Below are positions 1-8,113 of a stretch of 36,152 nt of DNA, in pieces. The stretch comes from Nostoc sp. UCD121. GTDB lineage: Bacteria; Cyanobacteriota; Cyanobacteriia; Cyanobacteriales; Nostocaceae. The position numbers and the translations under genes are program-made. Position 1 is the stretch's first letter, and every line of letters begins with the position of its first letter. The notes under the pieces are model-generated. The model ran no database searches. It saw only the letters and a list, made by a program, of their open reading frames with translations, and had not been told where the DNA came from. The stretch is taken from the NCBI RefSeq assembly GCF_014222285.1, contig NZ_JACKZS010000064.1:1-36152 (forward strand), read 5' to 3'.

Positions 1-45
1 CCCCTGCCCCCTGCTCGATCTCCCCACTTCCCACACTCTCCATCT
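1..45. repeat. Edge of a C/T-rich intergenic repeat
   Basis: The window opens in a run of CCCCTGCCCCCTGCTC followed by more C/T-rich sequence. It is the pyrimidine arm of the G/A-rich to C/T-rich foldback family seen several more times here (around 980, 17745, 28335 and 29770). It does not code. The rest of the element lies outside the window. Confidence 0.5.
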
Positions 46-80
46 AAAATTTAAAGTTAATGCGCTCTTGATCTGTATAC

Positions 81-974
81 ATGACTTTACCCTTTCGTCA
101 ACTGTTTCTCTGTAGCCTAGTTAGCGCCTTGGGCCTAGTAAGCATACTGCCAAACTTGAACAGTGCTAACGCTGCTGTAGGTGGTTGCCCGATTCCAGCC
201 CTATCTCGCTTCCAACGCCATAAAGTTGTTCGTGGCGAAACTTTGGAGAGTATAGCGCAGCGCTACAATCTCATACCTACAACTATTATCGGTATGAATC
301 CAGCTTTGCAGAATGGCGCACTTGCACCCGTTGGTAGTGTGCTTCAAATTCCTCCCTACAATGGAATTGTAGTTGAAGTACCTCGCGGTCAAACTTGGCG
401 ACAAGTGGCAGCACAATACAAAGTTCGTGCTGATAGCCTTTTTGAGGTGAATGGCTGCCAACAAGACCCCAGAATCGTGTTTGTTCCGGGGGTGAATTGG
501 TCGCCTAATGGTGTTGTAACTAAGTCCCCTTTACCTACTGATGCAGGTACACCAAACCGTGCATCCCTGTCTGGATATCCCTTGGCACAAGTGGCAAATG
601 TAGGATTAGCTTATGGATGGCAAATTAATCCGGCGACAGGTGAAGTTTTCTTTCATAGTGGTGTTGACTTATTAGCACCAGTTGGGAGTAATGTGTTAGC
701 GATCGCGCCTGGAACCGTAGCCTTTGCTAATGACCAAGGTTCTTATGGCAAGTTGGTCATCATTAACCACAGTGGCGGGCTTCAAAGCCGCTACGCCCAA
801 CTTGACAGCATCAAGGTTACTGTCGGTCAGCAAATAAAAAAAGGAGACTTACTAGGGACAGTAGGCACTAGTGGAAAACCAACTTCCACTCAACCGCATC
901 TCCATTTTGAAGTGCGTTCTACCTCATCTTTGGGTTGGGTAGCACAAGATCCAAAGGGTTATTTGAAGAAATGA
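81..974 (+). CDS. Exported LysM / M23 family metallopeptidase
   Basis: Predicted peptidoglycan endopeptidase (LytM/M23 fold) acting in the periplasm or on the cell wall. Residues 1-31 form a signal peptide with a hydrophobic core ending NSANA-A. A LysM domain follows at about 47-91 (HKVVRGETLESIAQRY), then a weaker second LysM-like unit at about 98-140 (PRGQTWRQVAAQYKV). The C-terminal M23 domain spans about 185-290. The zinc ligands expected for the family are visible: His192 and Asp196 in HSGVD, and His275 in HLHFEV, with His273 and His230 as the likely catalytic histidines. The enzyme should therefore be active rather than an EnvC/NlpD-type activator. Length (297 aa) is normal. The ATG at 81 gives a proper signal peptide. 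The family assignment is secure; the exact bond cleaved and the physiological role (division, septal junctions, turnover) cannot be read from sequence. Confidence 0.9.
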   Translation: MTLPFRQLFLCSLVSALGLVSILPNLNSANAAVGGCPIPALSRFQRHKVVRGETLESIAQRYNLIPTTIIGMNPALQNGALAPVGSVLQIPPYNGIVVEVPRGQTWRQVAAQYKVRADSLFEVNGCQQDPRIVFVPGVNWSPNGVVTKSPLPTDAGTPNRASLSGYPLAQVANVGLAYGWQINPATGEVFFHSGVDLLAPVGSNVLAIAPGTVAFANDQGSYGKLVIINHSGGLQSRYAQLDSIKVTVGQQIKKGDLLGTVGTSGKPTSTQPHLHFEVRSTSSLGWVAQDPKGYLKK

Positions 975-977
975 GAA

Positions 978-1075
978 AGTAGGGAGCAGGGAGCAGGGGA
1001 GCAGAGGAAGCAAGGGGGAAATAACCAATGCCCAATTCCCAATTCTCAATTCCCTATGCCCAGTTCCCAAATTCG
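978..1075. repeat. Intergenic foldback repeat, G/A-rich then C/T-rich
   Basis: The sequence starts with GGGAGCAGGGAGCAGGGGAG-like units and turns into CCCAATTCCCAATTC-type units, so the single strand can fold back on itself. It lies between convergent genes: the M23 peptidase ends at 974 and the amidohydrolase ends at 1054. The right edge overlaps the 3' end of the amidohydrolase. It may act as a terminator, but that is inference. Confidence 0.5.
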
Positions 1076-2088
1076 CTAGATTTTATGATGTGCATTCCTG
1101 CCTCTGCAAATCTTGCAAATGCTGCATCTGCCTGTTCTGTGTAGTCCACAATATTTGGAACAACAACGGGAGAAGTGCAATCTTCTAAGAGATAAATTTT
1201 TTGAGCAAGGGTAGCATCTACCTCTTTAATTTCTGTTAATAGATCATCAATTGTCCAGGCGACGCAATGACTTTTAGCTTGACCACCAATAATAACAGTA
1301 TCAAATTCTAAAAGTTGCTTAATCAAACGGGTGTTCTTTTGACCAAGTGGACGTTGTTCAAAATCTTCCAACACCTCTGGACGTAAGATTGAATAGTTTT
1401 CTGTTAAAGGATTTTCACCCTTAATTTCAAATTGTGTTTGGCTTTGACGAGCAATACTGTGGAAAAATATTGCTTCCTCTACCGATGAAACTAAAGCATG
1501 ACCAATACCGCCCAATATAGAATGATAAGGCCAAATTGTAAGAGGGTATTTACCATCTTGGCTGAGTTTTCTAACGTAATGATAAGCGTGTTTTTCTAAT
1601 AATTCATAATCCCCATTAGTAATACTGTCAGCAACTGCTGGATTAACCTTCCAAACACCTTGTTCTATATCCGCTAAAGTGATGTTAGTCGCTGCTGGAG
1701 TAGGATGTTCTCCGGCAGCATTCACCCAAAAGATGGGATGGAAGATTTGTGTTGCTGTATGGGTATCTAGAGTAGGTACAATTTTTGTAATTACTCCCAA
1801 GTTGCGATAGATAAACTCACACAATCTGATGTTATCATTCACCGCCTCATTCCCAGATTGTCCACCTACGAATAATTCAAAGTTGGGAATGCAAAAAGTA
1901 TTTTGAACATCAATTAGCAATAGGCAAATACGGTTTGCGTCTGAAGATGCTGCTTTGATGTCATGTTGTTTTACCCAAGCTTCAGATGCTGCGGCAATTT
2001 GTTGGTAAGGTACACGCCAAACCTCTCCTACTTTATCGTGATTAAAGTGTGGGGGAATTGGTAGTTGGGTTGTTATTTGGGTGTTCAT
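1054..2088 (-). CDS. Isochorismatase-fold cysteine hydrolase (nicotinamidase-like)
   Basis: Cytosolic amidohydrolase of the isochorismatase/nicotinamidase superfamily. The family triad can be placed: Asp60 in LLLIDVQNTF, a Lys at about 166 (ELLEKHAYHYV) and the nucleophile Cys275 in GQAKSHCVAWT. A metal-binding D-x-H pattern is present at Asp108/His110, with His117 after it, as in nicotinamidases. At 344 aa it is longer than a typical 180-220 aa nicotinamidase; the extra sequence is an N-terminal segment of about 50 residues and an insertion around 170-250. The substrate is therefore uncertain; nicotinamide or another amide is possible. It is convergent with the M23 peptidase gene and is transcribed away from the oxidoreductase operon. 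A clear Shine-Dalgarno sequence is not visible. Confidence 0.8.
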   Translation of the reverse strand: MNTQITTQLPIPPHFNHDKVGEVWRVPYQQIAAASEAWVKQHDIKAASSDANRICLLLIDVQNTFCIPNFELFVGGQSGNEAVNDNIRLCEFIYRNLGVITKIVPTLDTHTATQIFHPIFWVNAAGEHPTPAATNITLADIEQGVWKVNPAVADSITNGDYELLEKHAYHYVRKLSQDGKYPLTIWPYHSILGGIGHALVSSVEEAIFFHSIARQSQTQFEIKGENPLTENYSILRPEVLEDFEQRPLGQKNTRLIKQLLEFDTVIIGGQAKSHCVAWTIDDLLTEIKEVDATLAQKIYLLEDCTSPVVVPNIVDYTEQADAAFARFAEAGMHIIKSSEFGNWA

Positions 2089-2445
2089 AATTTCAACTTT
2101 TCGATTTTATATTAGGATTTACGCACATTCCCCGAATTCTTCTTTGAGCAAAGCACGATTTCGGATGTCAGAGATTAAGCAGTAATGCTTTACTCAACCC
2201 TAACCTCCAATTATTGATACAGCAAATAAATAAAAATATTGTTAGTTTCAGAACAGGATGATAACTATGAATGATACTTATGACATAAATCTTCTGATAG
2301 AGAGACGAGAACAAGATGAAATTGTATTCTGTTAACAATGTTATTTTGACGTGAATATTTATAAGGAAAAATAGTTTTTATCAGAATTTAACCCAGAAAA
2401 ATTACTGAATATTATTACTCAACAAAAGCAGAATGGAGTAAAAAA
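2089..2445. other. Divergent intergenic region upstream of the oxidoreductase operon
   Basis: This 357-bp AT-rich space separates two divergent genes and should hold both promoters. The best plus-strand candidate is TTGATA at 2214-2219 and TATTGT at 2237-2242 with a 17-bp spacer, but the -10 is poor and this is only a guess. No tRNA, riboswitch or small gene was recognised. Confidence 0.4.
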
Positions 2446-3069
2446 ATGAAGTTTCGCCTAAGACGGCGCAGATTGGGTCAATTTATGCTCGTCAGTACAG
2501 TAGCGGCTACGATCAGTAGTTTTGCAGAGAAAACCTTAGCACAAACTCCAATCAAAAGAACTACCCCCATACTGAAAAGTTCGATATCTGAAACTATGAA
2601 AGTAACATTACAGGTGAACGGAACAGAACATAGTTTGCAAATTGAACCGCGTGTCACCTTACTTGATGCACTTCGTGAATACATAGGGCTAACTGGCAGT
2701 AAAAAAGGTTGTGACCACGGTCAATGCGGTGCTTGTACGGTGCTGGTTGATGGACAGGGAATTAACTCCTGTCTGACTTTTGCCATCATGCACACGGATG
2801 CTGCCATTACAACTATTGAAGGTCTGGCGCAAGGAGACAATCTGCACCCGATGCAAGCCGCATTTCTTGCCCGCGACGCATTTCAGTGCGGTTATTGCAC
2901 ACCGGGACAAATTTGTTCGGCGGTGAGTTTAGTCAACGAAGGACACGCTAAGTCAGATGACGACATTCGGGAATTGATGAGCGGTAATATCTGCCGTTGC
3001 GGTGCTTATCCAAATATCGTGGCTGCTGTCCGCGATGTCTTAGAAGGAAAAAAAGATGCAGCCGTTTAA
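2446..3069 (+). CDS. Tat-exported 2Fe-2S subunit of a molybdenum aldehyde oxidoreductase (PaoA/YagT-like)
   Basis: Small electron-transfer subunit of a xanthine-oxidase-family enzyme. The N-terminus is RRRRLGQFMLVSTVAA followed by a cleavage-like ALAQ region at about residue 33, which reads as a twin-arginine (Tat) signal; E. coli PaoA is exported in the same way. The plant-type 2Fe-2S cluster cysteines are Cys89, Cys94, Cys97 and Cys109. The second 2Fe-2S cluster uses Cys148, Cys151, Cys183 and Cys185 (FQCGYCTPGQ and NICRCGAY). All eight ligands are intact. Length (207 aa) is typical. The 3' end overlaps the next gene by 14 bp, suggesting translational coupling. By family knowledge the whole heterotrimer would be folded in the cytosol, loaded with cofactor and exported by Tat carried by this subunit. 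Confidence 0.9.
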   Translation: MKFRLRRRRLGQFMLVSTVAATISSFAEKTLAQTPIKRTTPILKSSISETMKVTLQVNGTEHSLQIEPRVTLLDALREYIGLTGSKKGCDHGQCGACTVLVDGQGINSCLTFAIMHTDAAITTIEGLAQGDNLHPMQAAFLARDAFQCGYCTPGQICSAVSLVNEGHAKSDDDIRELMSGNICRCGAYPNIVAAVRDVLEGKKDAAV

Positions 3070-4039
3070 CTATAAAAAAGCGGAACAAGCGGAAAATGCT
3101 GTGGCGTTGGTGGCTCCAGATGCAGAAATCTCATATCTTGCCGGTGGTACTAACTTAATCGATTTGATGAAGCTGAATGTCGAAACGCCAAGAGAGTTGG
3201 TTGACATTAATCCATTGCCACTAAGCAAGATAGAAATGCAAGGTAACAATCTGCGGATTGGAGCAATGGCGCGGAATAGCGATGTTGCTTATGATCCGAC
3301 AATTCAGCAGCGTTACCCTGTGCTGTCTGAAGCGTTGTTGTCTGGGGCATCACCGCAACTGCGAAACATGGCAACGGTCGGCGGAAATCTGCTACAACGT
3401 ACCCGTTGCTACTACTTCCGTGATACTTCCATGCCTTGCAATAAGCGCGTTCCCGGTTCCGGTTGTGGGGCAATTGAGGGTTACAACCGGATTCACGCAA
3501 TTCTCGGCGGTAGCGATCGCTGTATTGCCACTCATCCTTCTGATATGGCAGTGGCAATGGTGGCACTCGATGCGGTTGTACAAACACGGGGGCCCAATGG
3601 AGAGCGGAGTATTCCACTTGTAGATTTTCATCTTGTCCCTGGCGAGACACCCGAACGGGAAACAGTTTTACAACACGGAGAGTTAATTGTTGCCGTTGAC
3701 TTACCTGCTTCACCATTTGCAAGCCGATCGCACTATTTGAAAGTCCGCGATCGCGCCTCTTATGCCTTTGCAATCATATCGGTGGCGGCGGCGCTAGATA
3801 TTCAAAATGGCATCATTCGCTCGGCACGCATTGCTTTGGGTGGCGTAGGAACAAAGCCTTGGCGTGCCTACGATGCTGAAAACGCGCTTTTGAATCAGCC
3901 AGCAAATGAAGCAACATTTCAAGCAGCAGCAAATACCGCGATCGCTGGAGCTAAACCTCAAAAATACAACGGGTTTAAGGTTGAACTGACTAAACGCAGC
4001 ATTGTTAAGGCGCTGACAACAGTAGGAGGGATGGCATGA
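3056..4039 (+). CDS. FAD-binding subunit of the molybdenum aldehyde oxidoreductase (PaoB/YagS-like)
   Basis: Medium subunit that passes electrons from the iron-sulfur subunit through FAD. The FAD-binding CO dehydrogenase flavoprotein fold is recognisable from LAGGTNLIDLMK (about 28-39) and RNMATVGGNLLQRTRC (103-118). Cys118, Cys128, Cys137 and Cys156 lie in an inserted loop. A comparable loop in PaoB and in the 4-hydroxybenzoyl-CoA reductase beta subunit holds an extra 4Fe-4S cluster, so one is expected here. Start ATG at 3056 lies inside the end of the upstream gene, and the stop overlaps the next gene start (ATGA at 4036-4039). These overlaps mark a single operon. Length is 327 aa, normal for the family. 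Confidence 0.9.
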   Translation: MQPFNYKKAEQAENAVALVAPDAEISYLAGGTNLIDLMKLNVETPRELVDINPLPLSKIEMQGNNLRIGAMARNSDVAYDPTIQQRYPVLSEALLSGASPQLRNMATVGGNLLQRTRCYYFRDTSMPCNKRVPGSGCGAIEGYNRIHAILGGSDRCIATHPSDMAVAMVALDAVVQTRGPNGERSIPLVDFHLVPGETPERETVLQHGELIVAVDLPASPFASRSHYLKVRDRASYAFAIISVAAALDIQNGIIRSARIALGGVGTKPWRAYDAENALLNQPANEATFQAAANTAIAGAKPQKYNGFKVELTKRSIVKALTTVGGMA

Positions 4040-6249
4040 ATGCAGGGGATGCAAATATAGTTGTCGGCAAACCACTCAACCGAGTTGATGGCCATTTAAA
4101 GGTTACGGGTGAAGCACGCTATGCGGCAGAGTTTCCCATAGCAAAAATGACTTATGGAGTCACAATTCAAAGTGCGATCGCTAAAGGGAAAATTGCCCAA
4201 ATCGATACAAAGGCGGCAGAGCAAGTACCAGGTGTATTAGCAGTAATTACCCACCTCAACGCAGCCAAAGCTGATGGAGAAAAAGGCGGCGGTCGCAAGC
4301 TGCAAGTACTCCAAGATAACGTTGTGCTTTATAGCGGTCAACACATTGGTGTCGTTGTTGCCGATACCTTTGAACGCGCCATGTATGCTGCTTCACTGGT
4401 GCAAGTCCGCTATGAACAAGAGAAACCAAGCATTAGTATGGAGGACAATCTCGTTAAGGCATACTTGCCTAAAACTAAACTCCCTAGAGGGGATGATCCA
4501 GATTCATCTTACGGCAATGTTAACCAGGGGCTAGCGACTGCTGCTGTTCGCGTCGAGCAGACTTATACCACCCCAGTGGAAAATCATAATCCGATGGAGC
4601 CTCATGCTACAACAGCAGTTTGGCAAGGCGATCAAGTGCTGCTGTATGACGCAACTCAAGGAATCTTTCAGGCTCAACAAAAAGTTGCGGGGGTATTAGG
4701 AATTGAGCCTGAGAAAGTCCGCATTATCTCTTATTTTGTTGGCGGTGGCTTCGGTTGCAAAGGGGCGGCTTGGTCACACGTACCACTAGCAGCGATCGCA
4801 GCCCGGCACGTTAATCGCCCAGTCAAATTAGTTCTGGGACGGACACAAATGTATGGGCCTGTGGGTTTTCGACCAGAGACAATTCAACAGATTTCTTTGG
4901 GTGCAACCCGCGACGGAAAATTAACTGCACTCCGACACACTGGCATTTCTCAGACTTCAAGCTTCGATGAATATATCGAACCTGTTGCTAAAAGCGCCCG
5001 GATGATTTACACTTCCCCAAATATCGAAACTAGCCACCGTTTGGTTCCGCTCGATCAAGGAACACCAACCTATATGCGGGCCCCAGGTGAAGCTCCTGGA
5101 TCGTTCGCTTTAGAATCAGCAATGGACGAACTGGCTTATGCACTCGATATTGATCCGGTAGAACTGCGGCTGCGTAACCATGCTGATAGCGATCTTACTA
5201 AAGGATTGCCTTGGTCGAGCAAGTCACTGATCCAGTGCTACAAAATAGGAGCAGAAAAGTTTGGCTGGCAAAAGCGTAATCCTAAACCCCGTTCGATGCG
5301 AGACGGCAATTATTTGATTGGCTGGGGTATGGCAACAGCAACTTATCCTACCAATCGTTCTCCGGCATCTGCGATCGCTCAGATTATGGCAGACGGTACA
5401 GCCGTAGTGCAAAGTGGTTCTCAAGATATTGGTACGGGAACTTATACTGTAATGACTCAGGTTGCGGCTGACGCACTTGGTTTACCATTTGAGAAAGTTC
5501 GCTTTGAACTAGGCGATACAAAGATGCCACAAACTCCCGTTTCTGGTGGTTCGCAAACCGCCGCTAGTGTGAGTTCGGCTGTACATTTAGCGGGGAATGA
5601 AGCTCGCAGTAAACTTTTGAAACTAGCACTTGCCGATGAAAAATCACCGCTTTATAGTTCAAATGCTGAAGATGTGATTGCCCAAAATGGCAGCTTTTTC
5701 TTAAAGAATAAATCATCTGTAAGCGAAACATATCAAGCAATCTTGGCACGGCATGGAATGAAAACGATCGAAGCGCGTGGAGATGCCAAGCTTACAGACG
5801 CAGAAGATAAGTTTTCAATGCACGCATTTGGATCGCAATTTGCCGAAGTCCGCGTTAACCCTGATTCCGGCGAAGTGCGAGTAACGCGCTGGGTGGGAAG
5901 CTTTGGTGTTGGACGCATCCTCAACGCCAAAACGGCCAACAGTCAACTCATTGGTGGGATTGTCTACGGTATCGGGATGGCACTGATGGAACATACGATT
6001 ATAGACCCGAATTTAGGACGCGTTGTCAACCATGATTTAGCTGAGTATCACGTACCAGTAAATGCAGACGTTCCTGATATTGAGGTGTTGTTTGTCGATG
6101 AACACGATCCACATATCAACCCGCTTGGTGTCAAGGGGATTGGGGAAATTGGCATTACTGGCACTGCTGCGGCGATCGCTAATGCTGTTTATCATGCCAC
6201 AGGTAAGCGCGTTCGTGATTTACCAATTACATTAGATAAATTGTTGTAG
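4036..6249 (+). CDS. Molybdopterin-binding catalytic subunit of aldehyde oxidoreductase (PaoC/YagR-like)
   Basis: Large subunit carrying the molybdenum cofactor and active site. The Ald_Xan_dh_C domain is near the N-terminus (GKPLNRVDGHLKVTGEARYA), followed by the two-part Moco-binding region. GGGFGCKG at about 235-242 is the Moco loop. The invariant catalytic Glu is Glu704 in GVKGIGEIGITG, 33 residues from the C-terminus. Length (737 aa) fits PaoC rather than the longer eukaryotic xanthine oxidase. The partners are the two genes immediately upstream, all overlapping. The most likely activity is oxidation of aldehydes to acids in the periplasm. Substrate (aromatic aldehyde or another) and cofactor form (MCD is known for PaoC) cannot be decided from sequence. 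The gene is followed by short tandem repeats. Confidence 0.9.
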   Translation: MNAGDANIVVGKPLNRVDGHLKVTGEARYAAEFPIAKMTYGVTIQSAIAKGKIAQIDTKAAEQVPGVLAVITHLNAAKADGEKGGGRKLQVLQDNVVLYSGQHIGVVVADTFERAMYAASLVQVRYEQEKPSISMEDNLVKAYLPKTKLPRGDDPDSSYGNVNQGLATAAVRVEQTYTTPVENHNPMEPHATTAVWQGDQVLLYDATQGIFQAQQKVAGVLGIEPEKVRIISYFVGGGFGCKGAAWSHVPLAAIAARHVNRPVKLVLGRTQMYGPVGFRPETIQQISLGATRDGKLTALRHTGISQTSSFDEYIEPVAKSARMIYTSPNIETSHRLVPLDQGTPTYMRAPGEAPGSFALESAMDELAYALDIDPVELRLRNHADSDLTKGLPWSSKSLIQCYKIGAEKFGWQKRNPKPRSMRDGNYLIGWGMATATYPTNRSPASAIAQIMADGTAVVQSGSQDIGTGTYTVMTQVAADALGLPFEKVRFELGDTKMPQTPVSGGSQTAASVSSAVHLAGNEARSKLLKLALADEKSPLYSSNAEDVIAQNGSFFLKNKSSVSETYQAILARHGMKTIEARGDAKLTDAEDKFSMHAFGSQFAEVRVNPDSGEVRVTRWVGSFGVGRILNAKTANSQLIGGIVYGIGMALMEHTIIDPNLGRVVNHDLAEYHVPVNADVPDIEVLFVDEHDPHINPLGVKGIGEIGITGTAAAIANAVYHATGKRVRDLPITLDKLL

Positions 6250-6330
6250 TCATTTGTCATTGGGCATGGGCAAGAGGATTTGGGGACAAGGGGAAAGACT
6301 TGTTTCAAGTTCTCACTTCTTGTCCCCTTG

Positions 6331-6374
6331 TCTCCTTATCTCCTTATCTCCTTATCTCCTTATCTCCTTATCTC
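6331..6374. repeat. 8-bp tandem repeat (TCTCCTTA)n
   Basis: About five and a half head-to-tail copies of TCTCCTTA, with C/T-rich flanks on both sides (roughly 6305-6385). It lies between the convergent ends of the oxidoreductase operon and the minus-strand 136-aa gene. This is a microsatellite-like intergenic repeat with no coding sense; it may be variable in length between strains. Confidence 0.8.
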
Positions 6375-6398
6375 CCCTGCCTCCCCTTCATCAGGCGG

Positions 6399-6809
6399 TT
6401 ACGCGATCGCAACGGCCTTCTTACGAGAAGGACGTTTGCGGTCTGATTTTTTCTTCAATCCCACTGCTTGGGCTTGATCGCTATCTGAGCCATATTGCCC
6501 GCGCACGACTTCTTTCATCGCTAATACAGCATTATGAAATTCCCATTCTGCTAATCGGGCAGCATCAGCAGCAGCCCGGTATAAAGCTAGTTTCTCAGTT
6601 TCGGCTTGTTGATTTCTCAACATCGCCTGATAAACTTCTTGTAACTTTGCTGATGAGGCATCAACACGGGTTGTATTGTAGGTGCTGACGGTTTGCAAAC
6701 CGTGGAATGAGCTAATATCTTGACTAATGGTTTGAGGACGCAAACGGCGTGTTGTATCTTGGATAGTCATAGAGGTATAAATAGTATTGCTTACATTTAA
6801 CGTACCCAT
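6399..6809 (-). CDS. Hypothetical small helical protein with a basic tail
   Basis: I do not recognise this 136-aa protein. The N-terminal third is polar and rich in Thr/Ser. Residues about 55-105 look like a continuous amphipathic helix rich in Ala, Gln and Glu (SAKLQEVYQAMLRNQQAETE). The C-terminus from about 118 is strongly basic (KKKSDRKRPSRKK), suggesting nucleic-acid or acidic-surface binding. No signal peptide or membrane segment is present. The start at 6809 is not supported by a clear ribosome-binding site; an internal Met at residue 14 is an alternative. The 3' end sits next to the 8-bp repeat. It is probably a real gene because the frame is clean and has biased protein-like composition, but its function is unknown. 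Confidence 0.6.
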   Translation of the reverse strand: MGTLNVSNTIYTSMTIQDTTRRLRPQTISQDISSFHGLQTVSTYNTTRVDASSAKLQEVYQAMLRNQQAETEKLALYRAAADAARLAEWEFHNAVLAMKEVVRGQYGSDSDQAQAVGLKKKSDRKRPSRKKAVAIA

Positions 6810-6924
6810 TACAACTTAAAAGCTATCAGTAAGATAAATTTAAATAGATATTTGGTGAACAATAATTTATAGACGCAAAAGCGCGTAGCGGGCCCAGCCA
6901 GTCCAATTATGCGTCAATAACATT

Positions 6925-7113
6925 GCATTGTGAATGTATTGACTTACATTATGAACGCATCAGTTTGCATTGTGAATGTATCGGCTTACATTATCAACAC
7001 ATCGCTTTGCATTGTGAATGTATCGGCTTGCATTATAAACGCATCGATTTGCATTATGAATTCATCGCCTTGCATTATGAACGCATTGGCTTGCATTGTG
7101 AATGTGTCTTACG
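6925..7113. repeat. Nine-copy 21-bp tandem array
   Basis: Nine direct units of 21 bp start at 6925, 6946, 6967, 6988, 7009, 7030, 7051, 7072 and 7093. The consensus begins GCATTRTGAAYGYATCG and ends in a CTT or TTT. Units 1, 3 and 5 resemble each other, as do units 2 and 4, suggesting an earlier 42-bp period. The last unit is degenerate at its end. Each unit contains an imperfect palindrome, TGCATT-rtg-AAYGYA. Because 21 is a multiple of three, two plus-strand frames stay open through the array; neither has a ribosome-binding site and I do not call a gene. It lies in a 625-bp gap between the 136-aa gene and the PfpI gene. Confidence 0.9.
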
Positions 7114-7434
7114 GAGTAAGTACCAAAACACACCTTAGTTAGATTCTCTATGCCAAATTGTCGTGATACTATTCGGCTTATTCCTGTTATTGCTTGTAGG
7201 AGGCAATTATAGAGATTGGTAAACGCAGTTTTTAATAAACTGCTTCTGCTTGGAGAATAGAGCAAAACGACACTACAGCAATGGATACAGCTTATCTAGG
7301 GTAAATATTAGTACTATGCTTAACTGTTTTTTAATCAAGAAAAGGCATTGTCATTAATCAAAATTTTGGAGTTAGAAGCAAAGGCAACTGTTGAATCATA
7401 ACTGCAAATTATTGAAGCCAACCTGGAGACAATC
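7114..7434. other. Intergenic region between the 21-bp array and the PfpI gene
   Basis: About 320 bp with no recognisable gene. A short hairpin lies at 7225-7243 (GCAGTTT, loop TTAAT, AAACTGC). The ribosome-binding site of the following gene (GGAGA at 7425-7429) is at the right end. No convincing promoter hexamers were found. Confidence 0.5.
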
Positions 7435-7998
7435 GTGACTAAATTAACAAATTTACGAGTTGCAGTATTAGCAACCGATGGGTTTGAAGAAGCTGAACTT
7501 ACAGAACCCGTAAAAGCACTCAAAGAAGCTGGCGCACAGGTTGAAATTCTCTCAACCAAATCTGGACAAATCCAAGCGTTTCGGCATCATGATAAAGGCA
7601 TAACTGTAAATGTCGATCGGGTTCTCGATCGAGCAGAAGCAAGCGAATACGATGCAGTGTTGTTACCTGGTGGCGCACTCAATGCCGATACGCTAAGAAT
7701 GGGGCCAAAAGTACAATCTTTCTTACAGCAAATACAGCAAGCAGGCAAACCATTCGCCGTCATTTGCCACGCAGCTTGGGAATTGATATCTGCCAACTTG
7801 GTGCAAGGACGCACTTTAACCAGCTATTACACAATTCAAGATGACATCCGTAACGCAGGCGGTAACTGGGTGGATAAAGAAGTTGTAGTAGATGGAAATT
7901 GGGTAACAAGTCGTCAACCAGATGATATCCCCGCATTCAATCAGGAAATGTTGAATCTGTTTGCACAATTTGCACCAACGGCATCCGGCTCACATTAA
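7435..7998 (+). CDS. DJ-1/PfpI family protein (class I glutamine-amidotransferase-like)
   Basis: Cytosolic 187-aa protein of the PfpI/YhbO branch of the DJ-1 superfamily, linked in the literature to protease-like or deglycase/stress functions. The nucleophile elbow is AVICHAAWEL with Cys111 followed by His112. The conserved acidic residue is Glu19 in TDGFEEAEL. The sequence SYYTIQDDIRNAGGNWVDKEVVVDGN is characteristic of PfpI members. The start is a GTG at 7435 with GGAGA five bases upstream, which supports it. Length is typical. It is followed by the DUF4142 lipoprotein gene on the same strand, with about 115 bp between. The catalytic residues are intact; the true reaction is uncertain. Confidence 0.88.
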   Translation: MTKLTNLRVAVLATDGFEEAELTEPVKALKEAGAQVEILSTKSGQIQAFRHHDKGITVNVDRVLDRAEASEYDAVLLPGGALNADTLRMGPKVQSFLQQIQQAGKPFAVICHAAWELISANLVQGRTLTSYYTIQDDIRNAGGNWVDKEVVVDGNWVTSRQPDDIPAFNQEMLNLFAQFAPTASGSH

Positions 7999-8113
7999 TC
8001 GGTCGTCTGGCTCCTGATTTGAACTCGTCATTACATTAGCGATCGCACCTAACTATCCGATCGCGACACTTTTGTGTTTCAAAATACACTTTTATTTAAG
8101 GAAAGCGTTGATT

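Noticed and set aside
3207..3773. 188-codon minus-strand frame inside the FAD subunit gene
   Set aside because: It is antisense to a conserved gene with intact motifs and its product has no recognisable features.
6923..7142. Two overlapping 70-71 codon plus-strand frames across the 21-bp array, giving heptad-like peptides
   Set aside because: The frames stay open only because 21 is a multiple of three. Starts are TTG and GTG with no ribosome-binding site, and the peptides are simple repeats.
8072..8113. TTG start for the DUF4142 gene at 8072
   Set aside because: It would bury the lipoprotein signal; the ATG at 8114 has its own ribosome-binding site.
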